This document shows, piece after piece, positions 36,767-46,054 of a stretch of DNA of 64,000 nucleotides. This DNA is from JAVVUJ01 sp964582545 (GTDB lineage: Bacteria > Bacillota > Clostridia > Peptostreptococcales > Anaerovoracaceae). The stretch lies in the NCBI GenBank assembly GCA_964582545.1, contig CAZOSB010000003.1:62001-126000 (forward strand). Direction: 5' to 3'. Every line of letters begins with the position of its first letter. Positions within the stretch are counted from its first letter, which is position 1. The position numbers and the translations under genes were made by a program. The notes beneath the pieces were generated by a model. It ran no database searches and was not told the DNA's origin. It was given only the letters and a program-made list of their open reading frames with translations.

Positions 36767-38188
36767 TTATAACTTAGGCTTTTTTTCCCAACATGTAACT
36801 CTCTCTCCAAATGGAAGATCAATGCTGTCCGCATAAAATACGGGGTCCAGACCTTGTTTCTTTTGCCGTAGATAATCATCAAGGGCTCTTACGGCAACCT
36901 TGTATAATAAAGCCAGAGCGATCAAATTGGTCACTGCCATCAATCCCATAAATACGTCAGCCATATCCCAAACGATGCCAATGCCGGTCAAGGAGCCAAA
37001 TAAGACCATTCCGCCTACACACAATCTGAAAGCGCTTAAGAATAATTTATTGTCTTTAATGAACTTAATGTTTCCTTCCGCATATGCATAATTCCCCAGG
37101 ATGGAGGAAAATGCAAAGAGCAAGATGCAAATTGCAACAAATACAGAGCCCCAACTGCCCACCTGGCTGCTTATGGCGTATTGGGTAATCTGTACACCCT
37201 GCAATCCCATAGTTAAACTTTCTCCACTTATGAGAACGATAAAAGCGGTACAGCTGCAGATGATCAGAGTATCCGTAAATACACCCAAGGTTTGAATAAG
37301 CCCCTGTTTTACAGGGTGAGACACGGTTGCGGTTGCCCCTGCGTTAGGAGCGCTACCCATTCCAGCCTCATTGGAGAACAGGCCTCTTTTAATCCCTTGC
37401 ATGATAGCTGCGCCGATAACACCCCCCATGAATTGCTCGGGACCAAAGGCGTTTGCAAATATTAATCCGATAACTCCCGGAATATGAGTAATATTTTTTA
37501 CCATAATAAATAAGGTAATTGCTATGTAAGCTAGCGCCATTATAGGTACTACGATGCTGGAAATCTTAGCAATTCTGTGAATGCCACCGAAGATGATGAC
37601 CAATGTTACCACGGTCAGCAACACACCCGTAACCATAGTGCTAAGTCCAAATGCCTGATTGAAGGCAGCAGCAATGGTATTTGCTTGTAAGGCATTAAAA
37701 ACCCATCCGAAACATAAGCTGATGAGCACAGCAAAAATTATGCCCATCCACCTTTTATCTAAGGCTCTCTCCATATAGTAAGCAGGTCCACCCTTGAATC
37801 CATCTCCATCCTTGACCTTATAAATTTGCGCTAACGTATTTTCCACAAAGCTAGAGGCTCCACCAATCACTGCAATAAGCCACATCCAAAAGACTGCACC
37901 TGGACCTCCATTAAATATGGCCATAGCCACACCAGCCAGATTTCCTACTCCTACCCTGGAAGCAACTCCGATACAAAACGCCTGAAATGAGGAAATCCCT
38001 TTTTTCGTTGTGCCCTCAACATTTGAAAAATCTGAGCCCAAAAGACGCCACATTTCACCCCAACATCGAATCTGAACAAATTTTGTTTTAAAAGAAAAGA
38101 AAATTCCTAAGCCCACTAACATGATTATCAATAAATAACTCCATAAAATATTGTTTAAAAAACCTATAATTCCTTCTAATACAACCAT
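36767..38188 (-). CDS. Alanine/glycine:cation symporter family (AGCS) protein
   Basis: 473 aa with about eleven hydrophobic segments. The N-terminal FFSFKTKFVQIR and the GVGNLAGVAMAIFNGGPGAVFWMWLIAVIGG and GLFSNEAGMGSAPNAGA segments are AGCS hallmarks. It takes up alanine, glycine or glutamine with Na+. It follows alr on the minus strand (83-bp gap), which supports alanine as a substrate. Confidence 0.92.
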   Translation of the reverse strand: MVVLEGIIGFLNNILWSYLLIIMLVGLGIFFSFKTKFVQIRCWGEMWRLLGSDFSNVEGTTKKGISSFQAFCIGVASRVGVGNLAGVAMAIFNGGPGAVFWMWLIAVIGGASSFVENTLAQIYKVKDGDGFKGGPAYYMERALDKRWMGIIFAVLISLCFGWVFNALQANTIAAAFNQAFGLSTMVTGVLLTVVTLVIIFGGIHRIAKISSIVVPIMALAYIAITLFIMVKNITHIPGVIGLIFANAFGPEQFMGGVIGAAIMQGIKRGLFSNEAGMGSAPNAGATATVSHPVKQGLIQTLGVFTDTLIICSCTAFIVLISGESLTMGLQGVQITQYAISSQVGSWGSVFVAICILLFAFSSILGNYAYAEGNIKFIKDNKLFLSAFRLCVGGMVLFGSLTGIGIVWDMADVFMGLMAVTNLIALALLYKVAVRALDDYLRQKKQGLDPVFYADSIDLPFGERVTCWEKKPKL

Positions 38189-38271
38189 AAATCCTCCTTT
38201 TGATTCACTAAAATATAAGTATTAATTTATAAAAATATATAGATCTGATAATTATAAATATTAATATTACA

Positions 38272-39402
38272 TCAGACATATACCTTTGGAAGTCTTTGAC
38301 CAAAGGCACAGAGTATCTCGTAGCTTATAGTTCCGGTTTTTTCCGCAATTTCTTCTGCAGTAATGGAAAGTTTGCCGTCACTACCCATAAGGATCACAGG
38401 ATCACCCTCCTTTACACCGGAAACATCCGTAACATCTATCATACATTGATCCATACAGATGTTTCCAACCACAGGGGCATAGCAACCACCGACAATCACG
38501 CGGCCTTGACCATTGAGGGGGCGGGGATAACCATCAGCATACCCCAAGGTTAAGGTTCCGATGAGACTTTCCCTGGATGTAGTAAAACGACGTCCGTAAC
38601 TGATTGAGGTACCTGCAGGAACCCTCTTTAGTTGTACAATATTTGCTTTTACGCTCATGGCAGGCTTTATGGAGAGCTGACCCTTATCCACTTCCCCAGA
38701 AGGGTAGCAGCCGTAAAGAATGATTCCAGGTCTTACGGCATCATAGTGTGACTGAGGCAGTTCCATAACAGCAGCGCTGTTAGAAAAGGTTTTCATTGGA
38801 ATTTGAATGTCGAATTTTTCTAAATCTTTACAAAAATTAGCATATTGATCCAACTGAAGCTTGGCATATGATTTATCTTTCTCATCTGAAGTAGCAAAAT
38901 GCGAAAAGATACCTTTTACTTTAAAGTTTGATAATTGATTAATCTTCTTGATTTCTTTTATGCTTTCTTCGTTAGGAATTAACCCAACTCTTCCCATTCC
39001 GGTATCAATGGCTATAAATCCATATAGTGTTTTCCCTTGGGTCTTTGCGAGGTCTGAAAGAGCGGAGGCATTTTCAAAAGAAGCGGTTACCGGAGTGATA
39101 TCAAAATCCAGAAGAATTTGACCATACATTGCAGGAACAAGCCCTAAATGTACAATTGGACAGGTAAATCCAGCATCCCGTAGGGATATAGCCTCACTTA
39201 AGGTGGCGACTGCAACAGTGTTGACACCATTGTTTAACAATACTTTTACAACCTCTATGGCCCCATGACCATAACCGTCCGCCTTCACAACTCCGATACA
39301 TTCCTTTTTAGGACCTATTTTGTTCTGAATATTTTTTATATTATAGGTTAGATTTTCTACATTGATTTCAACCCATGCGGGTCGCAACGCTTCTTTAAAC
39401 AT
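38272..39402 (-). CDS. alr: Alanine racemase
   Basis: 376 aa. PLP Lys40 in GVVKADGYGHG, catalytic Tyr269 in SISYGRRF, conserved GNICMDQCMID. It makes D-alanine for peptidoglycan. AAGGAG precedes the ATG. First gene of the minus-strand pair with the symporter and divergent from the flagellar operon. Confidence 0.97.
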   Translation of the reverse strand: MFKEALRPAWVEINVENLTYNIKNIQNKIGPKKECIGVVKADGYGHGAIEVVKVLLNNGVNTVAVATLSEAISLRDAGFTCPIVHLGLVPAMYGQILLDFDITPVTASFENASALSDLAKTQGKTLYGFIAIDTGMGRVGLIPNEESIKEIKKINQLSNFKVKGIFSHFATSDEKDKSYAKLQLDQYANFCKDLEKFDIQIPMKTFSNSAAVMELPQSHYDAVRPGIILYGCYPSGEVDKGQLSIKPAMSVKANIVQLKRVPAGTSISYGRRFTTSRESLIGTLTLGYADGYPRPLNGQGRVIVGGCYAPVVGNICMDQCMIDVTDVSGVKEGDPVILMGSDGKLSITAEEIAEKTGTISYEILCAFGQRLPKVYV

Positions 39403-39594
39403 ATGTACTCCTTATTTATTAAATTTTTCATATATTTTATATACAATATAAATCATAAAAAAGCAAGTAGATTTATAGCTTTACCCTGAATAAAGTCGGT
39501 AAAAATAGCCAAAATAGATTAGAAAGATAAACCATTATTTTTAAATAAATCATTTTAAATTAAAAAATATTAGAAAAATTTGCCATATAAAAAA

Positions 39595-39623
39595 TAGACA
39601 AAAAGAAATATTGCATGTATAAT
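39595..39623 (+). promoter_or_regulatory. Sigma-A promoter P1 of the flagellar operon
   Basis: TAGACA (39595-39600), 17-bp spacer, TATAAT (39618-39623). Confidence 0.7.
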
Positions 39624-39640
39624 AAGAAAAGAAATATTTA

Positions 39641-39677
39641 TAAAAAACTTGCAATTATTTGCCGAAAATTGTAAAAT
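39641..39677 (+). promoter_or_regulatory. Overlapping sigma-28-like and sigma-A promoters of the flagellar operon
   Basis: TAAA (39641-39644), 16 bp, GCCGAAAA (39661-39668) matches the SigD/FliA pattern TAAA-N14-16-GCCGATAA in all but one -10 base. TTGCAA (39649-39654), 17 bp, TAAAAT (39672-39677) is a second sigma-A pattern in the same stretch. Confidence 0.5.
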
Positions 39678-39763
39678 AGTTATCATATAAAAGTAATATT
39701 TTTAGTTGAGCCATAATATAATCAATAAGTATTTTATTAAACGTAAGAAAGGATAGTGATATT

Positions 39764-40201
39764 ATGTCATTTTTAAGTTCGATGAATATTACTGCTTCCG
39801 GATTAACAGCACAGAGGATGCGGTTAGACATTGCATCGGAAAATATAACGAACATGGATACGACCAGAACTGAGAACGGCGGGCCATATAGGAGAAAAAT
39901 GGTGGTATTTCAGTCTATGGGGGATAATAGTTTCAGAAGTAAGTTCAATCTTGCTATGAACAGAAATATGAATCCCGGCGTGAGGGTAGCTGCAGTGGTA
40001 GAGGATCAGCGACCCTTTAAAACAATTTATGACCCTGAACATCCTGATGCTGACGCGCAGGGTTATGTCTTATTACCTAATGTAGATCTGATTAAAGAGA
40101 CTGTTGATAGCATGGCAGCCAGTAGAGCGTATGACGCCAACATTACCGCTTTAAATGCGATTAAGCTTATGGCTACAAAAGCTCTTGAAATCGGAAGATA
40201 A
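39764..40201 (+). CDS. flgC: Flagellar basal-body rod protein FlgC
   Basis: 145 aa. The N-terminal SGLTAQRMRLDIASENITNMDTTRTENGGPYRRKMVVF and the C-terminal MAASRAYDANITALNAIKLMATKALEIGR are FlgC signatures. It forms part of the proximal rod. It is the first gene of the operon here; flgB, normally directly upstream, is missing. Confidence 0.96.
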   Translation: MSFLSSMNITASGLTAQRMRLDIASENITNMDTTRTENGGPYRRKMVVFQSMGDNSFRSKFNLAMNRNMNPGVRVAAVVEDQRPFKTIYDPEHPDADAQGYVLLPNVDLIKETVDSMAASRAYDANITALNAIKLMATKALEIGR

Positions 40202-40268
40202 AATATGTTTCTTAATTTATTCAAATCTTAAATATTTATAATATCTAAAAATATAGGAGAAAAAAATT

Positions 40269-40571
40269 ATGTTTATTACACCTATGAAGACCATAACTGG
40301 ATTGAGCGAGCTTTCCCCTATCCAAGCGACACAAACGGTGGGAGAAGCGACAGTGCCATTTAAGGGCCTTTTTCAAGATGCACTGCAAAACGTTATAGAA
40401 ACGGATCAAAAATCTACAGAGAATCTAATTCAATTAGCTACTGGTCAATCAGATGATTTGCATAATCTAACGATTGAGAGTACAAAAGCACAAATTTCCC
40501 TGCAATTGTTAGTTCAATTAAGGAATAAGGCGTTAGAGGCTTACACGGAAGTGATGAGAGTTAATCTGTAG
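40269..40571 (+). CDS. fliE: Flagellar hook-basal body complex protein FliE
   Basis: 100 aa. PFKGLFQDALQNVIETDQKSTENLIQLATGQSDDLHNLTIESTKAQISLQLLVQLRNKALEAYTEVMRVNL-type FliE sequence, full length. It joins the MS ring to the rod. Ribosome site AGGAG upstream. Confidence 0.95.
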   Translation: MFITPMKTITGLSELSPIQATQTVGEATVPFKGLFQDALQNVIETDQKSTENLIQLATGQSDDLHNLTIESTKAQISLQLLVQLRNKALEAYTEVMRVNL

Positions 40572-40618
40572 TTGAACGATAAAGTACACCATGAGAAAAG
40601 AGAAGAGGTGGCATAACG

Positions 40619-42190
40619 TTGCGGGAGCGTTTTGAGAAAATTTGGGCACAGATAAAAGAGCAACAAAATAAACTGAATAAGAAAACGAAAATCCTTATCA
40701 TTGTTGGATTGGTTGTCGTTGTAGTTTTTGCACTTGTAGTTACTATTATTTTAAATAATAAAGGCTATGAGACTTTGTTTACGGGATTAACAGAGCAGGA
40801 AACTACTGAAATAGCGGCAAAATTGCAAGAGGCAGGGACAACATACAGAATCTCTAATGGTACTATTTCTGTTTTAGATACTCAAGTAGATCAGATTAAA
40901 GCAACTTTGGTTTCCCAGGGATACCCCAAAAGTGGGTTGACCTATGATATCTTCACTACGAATGTAGATTTAATGACCACAGACTTTGAGAAACAAACCT
41001 ATAAGTTATATGACCTGCAGGAAAGGTTATCTGCCACCATCAGGCAGTTCGATAATGTGAAAGAAGCTACTGTGAGTATTGCCTTGGGTGATCAAAGAAA
41101 ATACGTTTTAGAGAAGGACAAGGTGGATAGCAGTGCCTCAGTCACCGTGATTACGTACGACAATAATTCCCCTACTACTGAACAGGTAAGGGGGATTCAA
41201 CGTTTGGTAGCTTATAGCGTACCGGGCATGAAGATGTCCAACGTGGTAGTGATTGATAGCAATGGTAATGATGTATCCCTGGAGAACCAAAGCGCTCAAA
41301 CGGGATCCACGCAACTTAAACGCAATTTAGAGACTGAGATAGAAAACAGTACTCGTGCAAAGGTAATGAATTTATTACTTCCGGTATTTGGCGAGGATTA
41401 TGTTAGGGTTACCGTCAATGCCACAGTGGATGTGGATAAAAAGATTAAAGAAATCATTAATTACATTCCAACCGCACCGGGCAATACGGGTGTGGTTTCT
41501 TCTGAGACACAAGGAATTGAGCAGGTTACAGGAGCTGCTGTGGCAGGTGGCGTTCCCGGAACAGAAACTAATGCGGATGTACCCATCTATCCAGGAGTGA
41601 CCTATAACGGTGGTGAGTTGTATCTGAAGGATGAAAAAGCTTTGGAGTACTTGGTAAGTCAGGTAAAAGAACAGGTTGAAAGCGATGCAGGAGTACTGAC
41701 CAATCTTACTATATCAGTGGCCGTGGACAGCGATCAACTGGATGCTAGGAAAACAACGGATTTGAAAAATGCCATTGCCCAAGCTGCGGGTATTGATTTG
41801 GCTCAGGTAGACAATAAGATTGCTATTTTCTCAGCTAAATTCTATACAGAACCAACAACTACAACCGGAAACTTCTTAGAAGATTTAAAGGCGAATCCTT
41901 TAAAATATATCTGGTTTATTATCGGTGCAGCTGCATTCTTAATCTTATTACTGGTAGTACTGATACTGGCACTGAAAAAGAAAAAGACAGTGGCTTTGGA
42001 AGAAGAAGAAAAGGCTCTTGAAGAGGGAATCATGAGCATTGACCTAGAAGAGATCAAAGAAATTCAGGAAATTAGAGCGACTAGAGAAACAGAGCTCAAA
42101 ACACAGATTAGAGAATTCGTAGAGAATAATCCAGAAATATCAGCTCAATTGCTGAAAACTTGGTTGCGAGGAGGAGAAGGAAATGATTGA
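40619..42190 (+). CDS. fliF: Flagellar MS-ring protein FliF
   Basis: 523 aa. TM1 about 25-46, periplasmic ring-building domains, TM2 about 437-457 and a C-terminal FliG-binding tail (ENNPEISAQLLKTWLRGG). TTG start, supported by AGAGGTGG 8-10 bp upstream. The end overlaps fliG by 8 bp. Confidence 0.96.
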   Translation: MRERFEKIWAQIKEQQNKLNKKTKILIIVGLVVVVVFALVVTIILNNKGYETLFTGLTEQETTEIAAKLQEAGTTYRISNGTISVLDTQVDQIKATLVSQGYPKSGLTYDIFTTNVDLMTTDFEKQTYKLYDLQERLSATIRQFDNVKEATVSIALGDQRKYVLEKDKVDSSASVTVITYDNNSPTTEQVRGIQRLVAYSVPGMKMSNVVVIDSNGNDVSLENQSAQTGSTQLKRNLETEIENSTRAKVMNLLLPVFGEDYVRVTVNATVDVDKKIKEIINYIPTAPGNTGVVSSETQGIEQVTGAAVAGGVPGTETNADVPIYPGVTYNGGELYLKDEKALEYLVSQVKEQVESDAGVLTNLTISVAVDSDQLDARKTTDLKNAIAQAAGIDLAQVDNKIAIFSAKFYTEPTTTTGNFLEDLKANPLKYIWFIIGAAAFLILLLVVLILALKKKKTVALEEEEKALEEGIMSIDLEEIKEIQEIRATRETELKTQIREFVENNPEISAQLLKTWLRGGEGND

Positions 42191-43193
42191 TGCTGCTGAA
42201 CTCAAGCCGGAGCAGAAAGCGGCAGCGGTGGTGGTAGCTATCGGCGCAGAGCAGGCCTCGAAGGTATATAAGTATCTAAATGATGAAGATTTAGAGATGC
42301 TTACTTATGAAGTTGCAAAGCTGAGACACATTACCTCTGAACAGTCGGAGCGAGTACTGGATGAATTCTATAAACTTTGTCTTACCCAAAAGGTCATTAC
42401 AGAGGGTGGCTTGGAATATGCAAAGGATGTATTGGAAAAGGCATTTGGTATTCAGGCTGCATCTGCACTGTTAGAACGAATCACAAAGTCATTAAAGACC
42501 AGAGCTTTTGAATTCATAAGAAAAACCGACAGCAAAAACCTGTTGAGTATAATTCAGAATGAAAGGGCACAGACCATTGCCCTCGTATTATCCTATGCCC
42601 GAGCAGACCAAGCATCAGCAGTCATTGCTGAATTACCTAAAAATAAAAGAATTCGAGTGGTTGAATGTATCGCAAAGATGGACAGCGCCTCTCCCGAAAC
42701 TATAAAAGCCGTAGAAACCATCTTGGAGAAAAAATTCTCTACAGTCCTGTCTGTGGATTTTGCTCAAATCGGTGGCGTAGACTATATTGCAGACATAATG
42801 AACACTATGGATCGCAGCAACGAAAAATTCATATTCGACGAGCTTTCCAAAAAGGATGCGAAATTGGCAGACGATATCCGAAAAAAGATGTTTGTATTCG
42901 AAGATATTACGCTCTTGGACAACAGGGCCATTCAAAAGTTCTTGCGAGAAGTGGAATCTCAGGATTTGGTATATGCGCTTAAAGGTGCTAATGCGGAAGT
43001 TTCCAGCATTATCTTCTCCAATATGTCCAGTCGTATGGCAGAGTCAGTCAAATCCGATCTTGAGGTGGTATACAACGTAAGAATCAGAGACGTAGAAGAA
43101 GCACAACAACGAATTGTAGCTGTAATCAGGCGACTTGAAGAAGAAGGCGAAATTGTAATTGCGAAGGGTGGTAAGGATGAAGTTATTGCCTAA
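42183..43193 (+). CDS. fliG: Flagellar motor switch protein FliG
   Basis: 336 aa. N-domain KPEQKAAAVVVAIGAEQASKVYKYL, middle NERAQTIALVLSYARADQASAVIAELP (EHPQT-type region), and C-terminal charged torque domain (FVFEDITLLDNRAIQKFLREV). It transmits torque between stator and rotor. ATG 42183 follows AGGAGAAGG. Confidence 0.97.
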   Translation: MIDAAELKPEQKAAAVVVAIGAEQASKVYKYLNDEDLEMLTYEVAKLRHITSEQSERVLDEFYKLCLTQKVITEGGLEYAKDVLEKAFGIQAASALLERITKSLKTRAFEFIRKTDSKNLLSIIQNERAQTIALVLSYARADQASAVIAELPKNKRIRVVECIAKMDSASPETIKAVETILEKKFSTVLSVDFAQIGGVDYIADIMNTMDRSNEKFIFDELSKKDAKLADDIRKKMFVFEDITLLDNRAIQKFLREVESQDLVYALKGANAEVSSIIFSNMSSRMAESVKSDLEVVYNVRIRDVEEAQQRIVAVIRRLEEEGEIVIAKGGKDEVIA

Positions 43194-44010
43194 TGAATGG
43201 GGCGTAGCAGACAGAACGGTGAAAGTTCAAAAATATGAGTTTAACCAAAATTTACATCTGCCCGAACTTGAAGATGAAAAATTGAGTGATTCCGTAGATG
43301 AGAATGTAAAGGATACAGATGAAATAGCGGCGATAAATGAGACTGTGAATCAAGAAGAGCAAATCCTACTCGCTGCAAGAAAAGAAGCAGATGAAATCAT
43401 AGCGAAGGCAAATCAGCTTGTGGAAGAAATCCGCAATGGAGCGTTAAAGGAAAAACAAGAGATCATGGAGACTGCCCAAAAAGAGGGCTATGGGGTAGGT
43501 TTTGCGGAGGGTGAGAAGGCCGGTGAGCTCCATGCAAGGGAAAAACATGAAGACATTCTCAGGGAAGCTAGAACCGAGTTTTTGCAAGAGTTGAAAGCTA
43601 CTATTGAAGAGATCAGCAATCAAAGAGAACACTTTGCAAAGAAATACTTTAACGAACTTTGTGACTTAGCCATGACTATAGGGGAAAAGGTCATAAAGGT
43701 TAGTTTGAAGTCTAGCGGCAAAGTCATAGAACGAATGATTATTGCAGCAACAGAAAAGATTAGCAATAAGCAATGGGCAAATGTTCACATATCAGGTTTT
43801 GATGAGCAATTGTTAGTCAATAGTGATATTGATCTTTTAGAATCAATACAACATATATCCTCAAATTTGAAACTAAATATAATGGAAAATGAAGAACCCG
43901 GTACGTGTATTGTAGAATTTCCCGATCAAATCATTGATGCCAGCATCGGTACACAATTGGAGAATATACGAGAAATACTGGAAGAAAATAGATTAGATGA
44001 GGATATTTAA
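43177..44010 (+). CDS. fliH: Flagellar assembly protein FliH
   Basis: 277 aa from the ATG at 43177 (MKLLPNEWG), which overlaps the fliG end by 17 bp; alternative starts 43159 and 43168 are possible. A long charged coiled-coil (about 50-150) with the GxxxG-like EGYGVGFAEGEKAGE stretch and a C-terminal FliI-binding domain. It regulates the FliI ATPase during export. Confidence 0.9.
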   Translation: MKLLPNEWGVADRTVKVQKYEFNQNLHLPELEDEKLSDSVDENVKDTDEIAAINETVNQEEQILLAARKEADEIIAKANQLVEEIRNGALKEKQEIMETAQKEGYGVGFAEGEKAGELHAREKHEDILREARTEFLQELKATIEEISNQREHFAKKYFNELCDLAMTIGEKVIKVSLKSSGKVIERMIIAATEKISNKQWANVHISGFDEQLLVNSDIDLLESIQHISSNLKLNIMENEEPGTCIVEFPDQIIDASIGTQLENIREILEENRLDEDI

Positions 44011-44011
44011 A

Positions 44012-45316
44012 ATGCATTTTGAAGTCATAAAAGAAATCATAGAAAAATCCGAAACGATAAAGCATATCGGTAAAATAGAAAATGTAGTAGGAATGACCAT
44101 CGAAGCTTCCGGCATTAAAGGAAATATCGGTGAAATTACAATGATTTCAGGGCAAGATGGAAAAACGCAAGTTCCCGCTGAGGTGGTAGGCTTTAAAAAG
44201 GATAGAACAGTTCTAATGCCTTATGGAATTATCAGTGGCATTGGCGCCGGAAATTTTGTTCGGAATACCAATCACCGTTTAAAAGTTCCCGTTGGGGACT
44301 TCCTGCAAGGTCGAATCATAGACGCTATGGGGAACCCCATAGATTCCCTTCCTTCCTTTGAAACTCATAAACGTAGAATCGTAGAAAATGAATATATCAA
44401 CCCTCTCTCGAGACCTCCTATTTCAGAAAAGCTGGAATTTGGCATCAAAGCTATCGATGGAATGATCACCATTGGAAAAGGGCAAAGAATCGGTATTTTT
44501 GCCGGCAGTGGAGTAGGAAAAAGTACTTTATTGGGCATGTTTGCAAAAAAAGCAAAAGCTGATATCAATGTCATTGCATTGGTAGGAGAAAGAGGACGAG
44601 AGGTCAGAGAATTTATTCAAAAAGACTTGGGTGAAGAAGGCTTGAAACGATCTGTGGTGGTGGTAGCAACTTCTGACCAGCCTGCCATGTTGAGGATGAA
44701 GTGTCCTTTGGTGGCCACAGCCATTGCCGAACATTTCAAAGATCAAGGGAAAGACGTTCTGCTCATGATGGATTCCCTTACTCGTTTTGCTATGGCCCAG
44801 AGAGAGATCGGATTGGCCGTAGGAGAGCCTCCTGTTGCTAGAGGATATACTCCATCCATTTATGCAGAACTGCCAAAACTATTGGAAAGAAGTGGAAATT
44901 TTTCTAACGGGTCCATTACAGGCATCTACACGGTTTTGGTTGAGGGTGATGATACCAATGAGCCTATCGCTGATACAGTACGAGGGATTTTAGACGGTCA
45001 CATTGTGCTGTCCAGAAAGTTAGCGCATCAAAATCACTTTCCAGCCATTGATGTGAACTCCAGCATATCCAGATTGATGGATGCTATCGTGTCTCAGGAT
45101 CATAAAAATTTAATGTCCTCAATAAGAGATATTTTAGCAATCTATGAAAGCAATGCAGATTTGATTTCTATAGGGGCTTATAAGCAAGGTGCCAATTTAA
45201 AACTGGATGATGCTGTCGCTAAAATCGATAAAGTAAACCAGTTTTTAAAGCAACAGGTGGATGAAAGTTTTAATTACCAACAAACACTGGATTTGATGAG
45301 AAATGCTCTTTCATAA
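44012..45316 (+). CDS. fliI: Flagellum-specific ATPase FliI
   Basis: 434 aa from the ATG at 44012, with GAGGA (43999-44003) at proper distance; an ATG at 43997 overlaps the end of fliH and has no site. Walker A GSGVGKS (165-171), Walker B VLLMMDSLTRFA, GEPPVARGYTPS. It powers unfolding and delivery of export substrates. Confidence 0.95.
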   Translation: MHFEVIKEIIEKSETIKHIGKIENVVGMTIEASGIKGNIGEITMISGQDGKTQVPAEVVGFKKDRTVLMPYGIISGIGAGNFVRNTNHRLKVPVGDFLQGRIIDAMGNPIDSLPSFETHKRRIVENEYINPLSRPPISEKLEFGIKAIDGMITIGKGQRIGIFAGSGVGKSTLLGMFAKKAKADINVIALVGERGREVREFIQKDLGEEGLKRSVVVVATSDQPAMLRMKCPLVATAIAEHFKDQGKDVLLMMDSLTRFAMAQREIGLAVGEPPVARGYTPSIYAELPKLLERSGNFSNGSITGIYTVLVEGDDTNEPIADTVRGILDGHIVLSRKLAHQNHFPAIDVNSSISRLMDAIVSQDHKNLMSSIRDILAIYESNADLISIGAYKQGANLKLDDAVAKIDKVNQFLKQQVDESFNYQQTLDLMRNALS

Positions 45317-45369
45317 ACAATATATACTATATATATTGTAATCAACATGTTAAGAAAGGAAATTTGTGA

Positions 45370-45819
45370 ATGAAAAAGTTTAAGTTTTCATTAAATACAG
45401 TTCATAAATTTAAGAATCAAGTTTTAGATTCATTAAAAAATGAGCATTCACAGATTTTGTCACTTATTATAAAAGAAGAAAATGAATTAGCAATTTTAGT
45501 AAATGAAAGATTAGAATTAAATCAAGAACTGAATGAAAAAAATAAATTTGGTAACACAATCTTAGAAATTTCAAGTTTTAAAACATATCTGAAAATATTG
45601 GATAACAAAATTAACGAAAAATGTGTTACGATTGAAAAGTTGAAAGAAGAAGAATCAGAAAAACGAGCTGAGGTAATTGAAGCTAGAAAAGAAATCGCTT
45701 CATTAGAATTATTAAAAGATAAAAAATTAGAAGAATACAATAAAGCATTAGCAAAAAGTGAAGAACTACTCATAGATGAATTCGTTTCAAATAAGCTTTT
45801 TTCTGAAAAAAGTCAATAA
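45370..45819 (+). CDS. fliJ: Flagellar export chaperone FliJ
   Basis: 149 aa, almost wholly charged coiled-coil, starting KKFKFSLNTVHKFKNQVLDSLKNEHSQIL. FliJ escorts export substrates and contacts FlhA and FliI. The 3' 25 codons are part of the block repeated downstream at 47150, where a broken second copy of the fliJ tail remains. Confidence 0.88.
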   Translation: MKKFKFSLNTVHKFKNQVLDSLKNEHSQILSLIIKEENELAILVNERLELNQELNEKNKFGNTILEISSFKTYLKILDNKINEKCVTIEKLKEEESEKRAEVIEARKEIASLELLKDKKLEEYNKALAKSEELLIDEFVSNKLFSEKSQ

Positions 45820-45888
45820 AACACATGGTAAATTAGGAAAATACTACAAAGTTTATTGATGCTAAATAACGGGTAAATATTTATTAAG

Positions 45889-45930
45889 CAAGTGATTGAT
45901 ACAATTTAAAAAAAATTGACCAATTACTTG
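45889..45930 (+). repeat. Long two-tier hairpin between fliJ and flgE copy 1
   Basis: CAAGTGATTG/CAATTACTTG (one G-U) encloses CAATTT/AAATTG. No T-run follows on the plus strand. Repeated 1406 bp downstream, absent before flgE copy 3. Confidence 0.5.
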
Positions 45931-45974
45931 GAAAAAAATTAAAATTTATTCATTATTAAATAGCGCCGAAAAAA

Positions 45975-46048
45975 ATAGCTGGACCATTTATGGAAGCTAT
46001 ATGACTTATCCGAATGATAAGCAGCAATCGGCCAGATGAGAAAAGGAG
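45975..46048 (+). ncRNA. Structured 5' leader of flgE copy 1
   Basis: Starts ATAGCTGGACC and ends at AAAAGGAG before the flgE ATG. Possible pairs: GCTGG with TCGGC (P1), CCAT with ATGG (P2), and GCT..AGC extended by CTTATC/GATAAG (P3). An alternative CCGA/TCGG pairing competes with P3. It matches none of the riboswitch classes I know. The same leader precedes copies 2 and 3. Confidence 0.55.
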
Positions 46049-46054
46049 AATTGA

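Larger units (their letters stand above)
39403..39763. other. Divergent alr-flgC regulatory spacer (361 bp)
   Basis: Very AT-rich. No coding region is supported; in particular there is no flgB. It contains the flagellar promoters at 39595-39677 and, toward alr, only weak promoter-like sequence. Confidence 0.7.

Noticed and set aside
45940..45972. Sigma-28 promoter before flgE copies 1 and 2
   Set aside because: GCCGAAAA is present at 45965, but no TAAA lies 14-16 bp upstream.
45975..46048. flgE leader as a c-di-GMP-I (GEMM) or c-di-GMP-II riboswitch
   Set aside because: The conserved GEMM cores, such as GCAAACC and GACGCAAAGCC, are absent, and the fold does not match the class-II pseudoknot as I know it.
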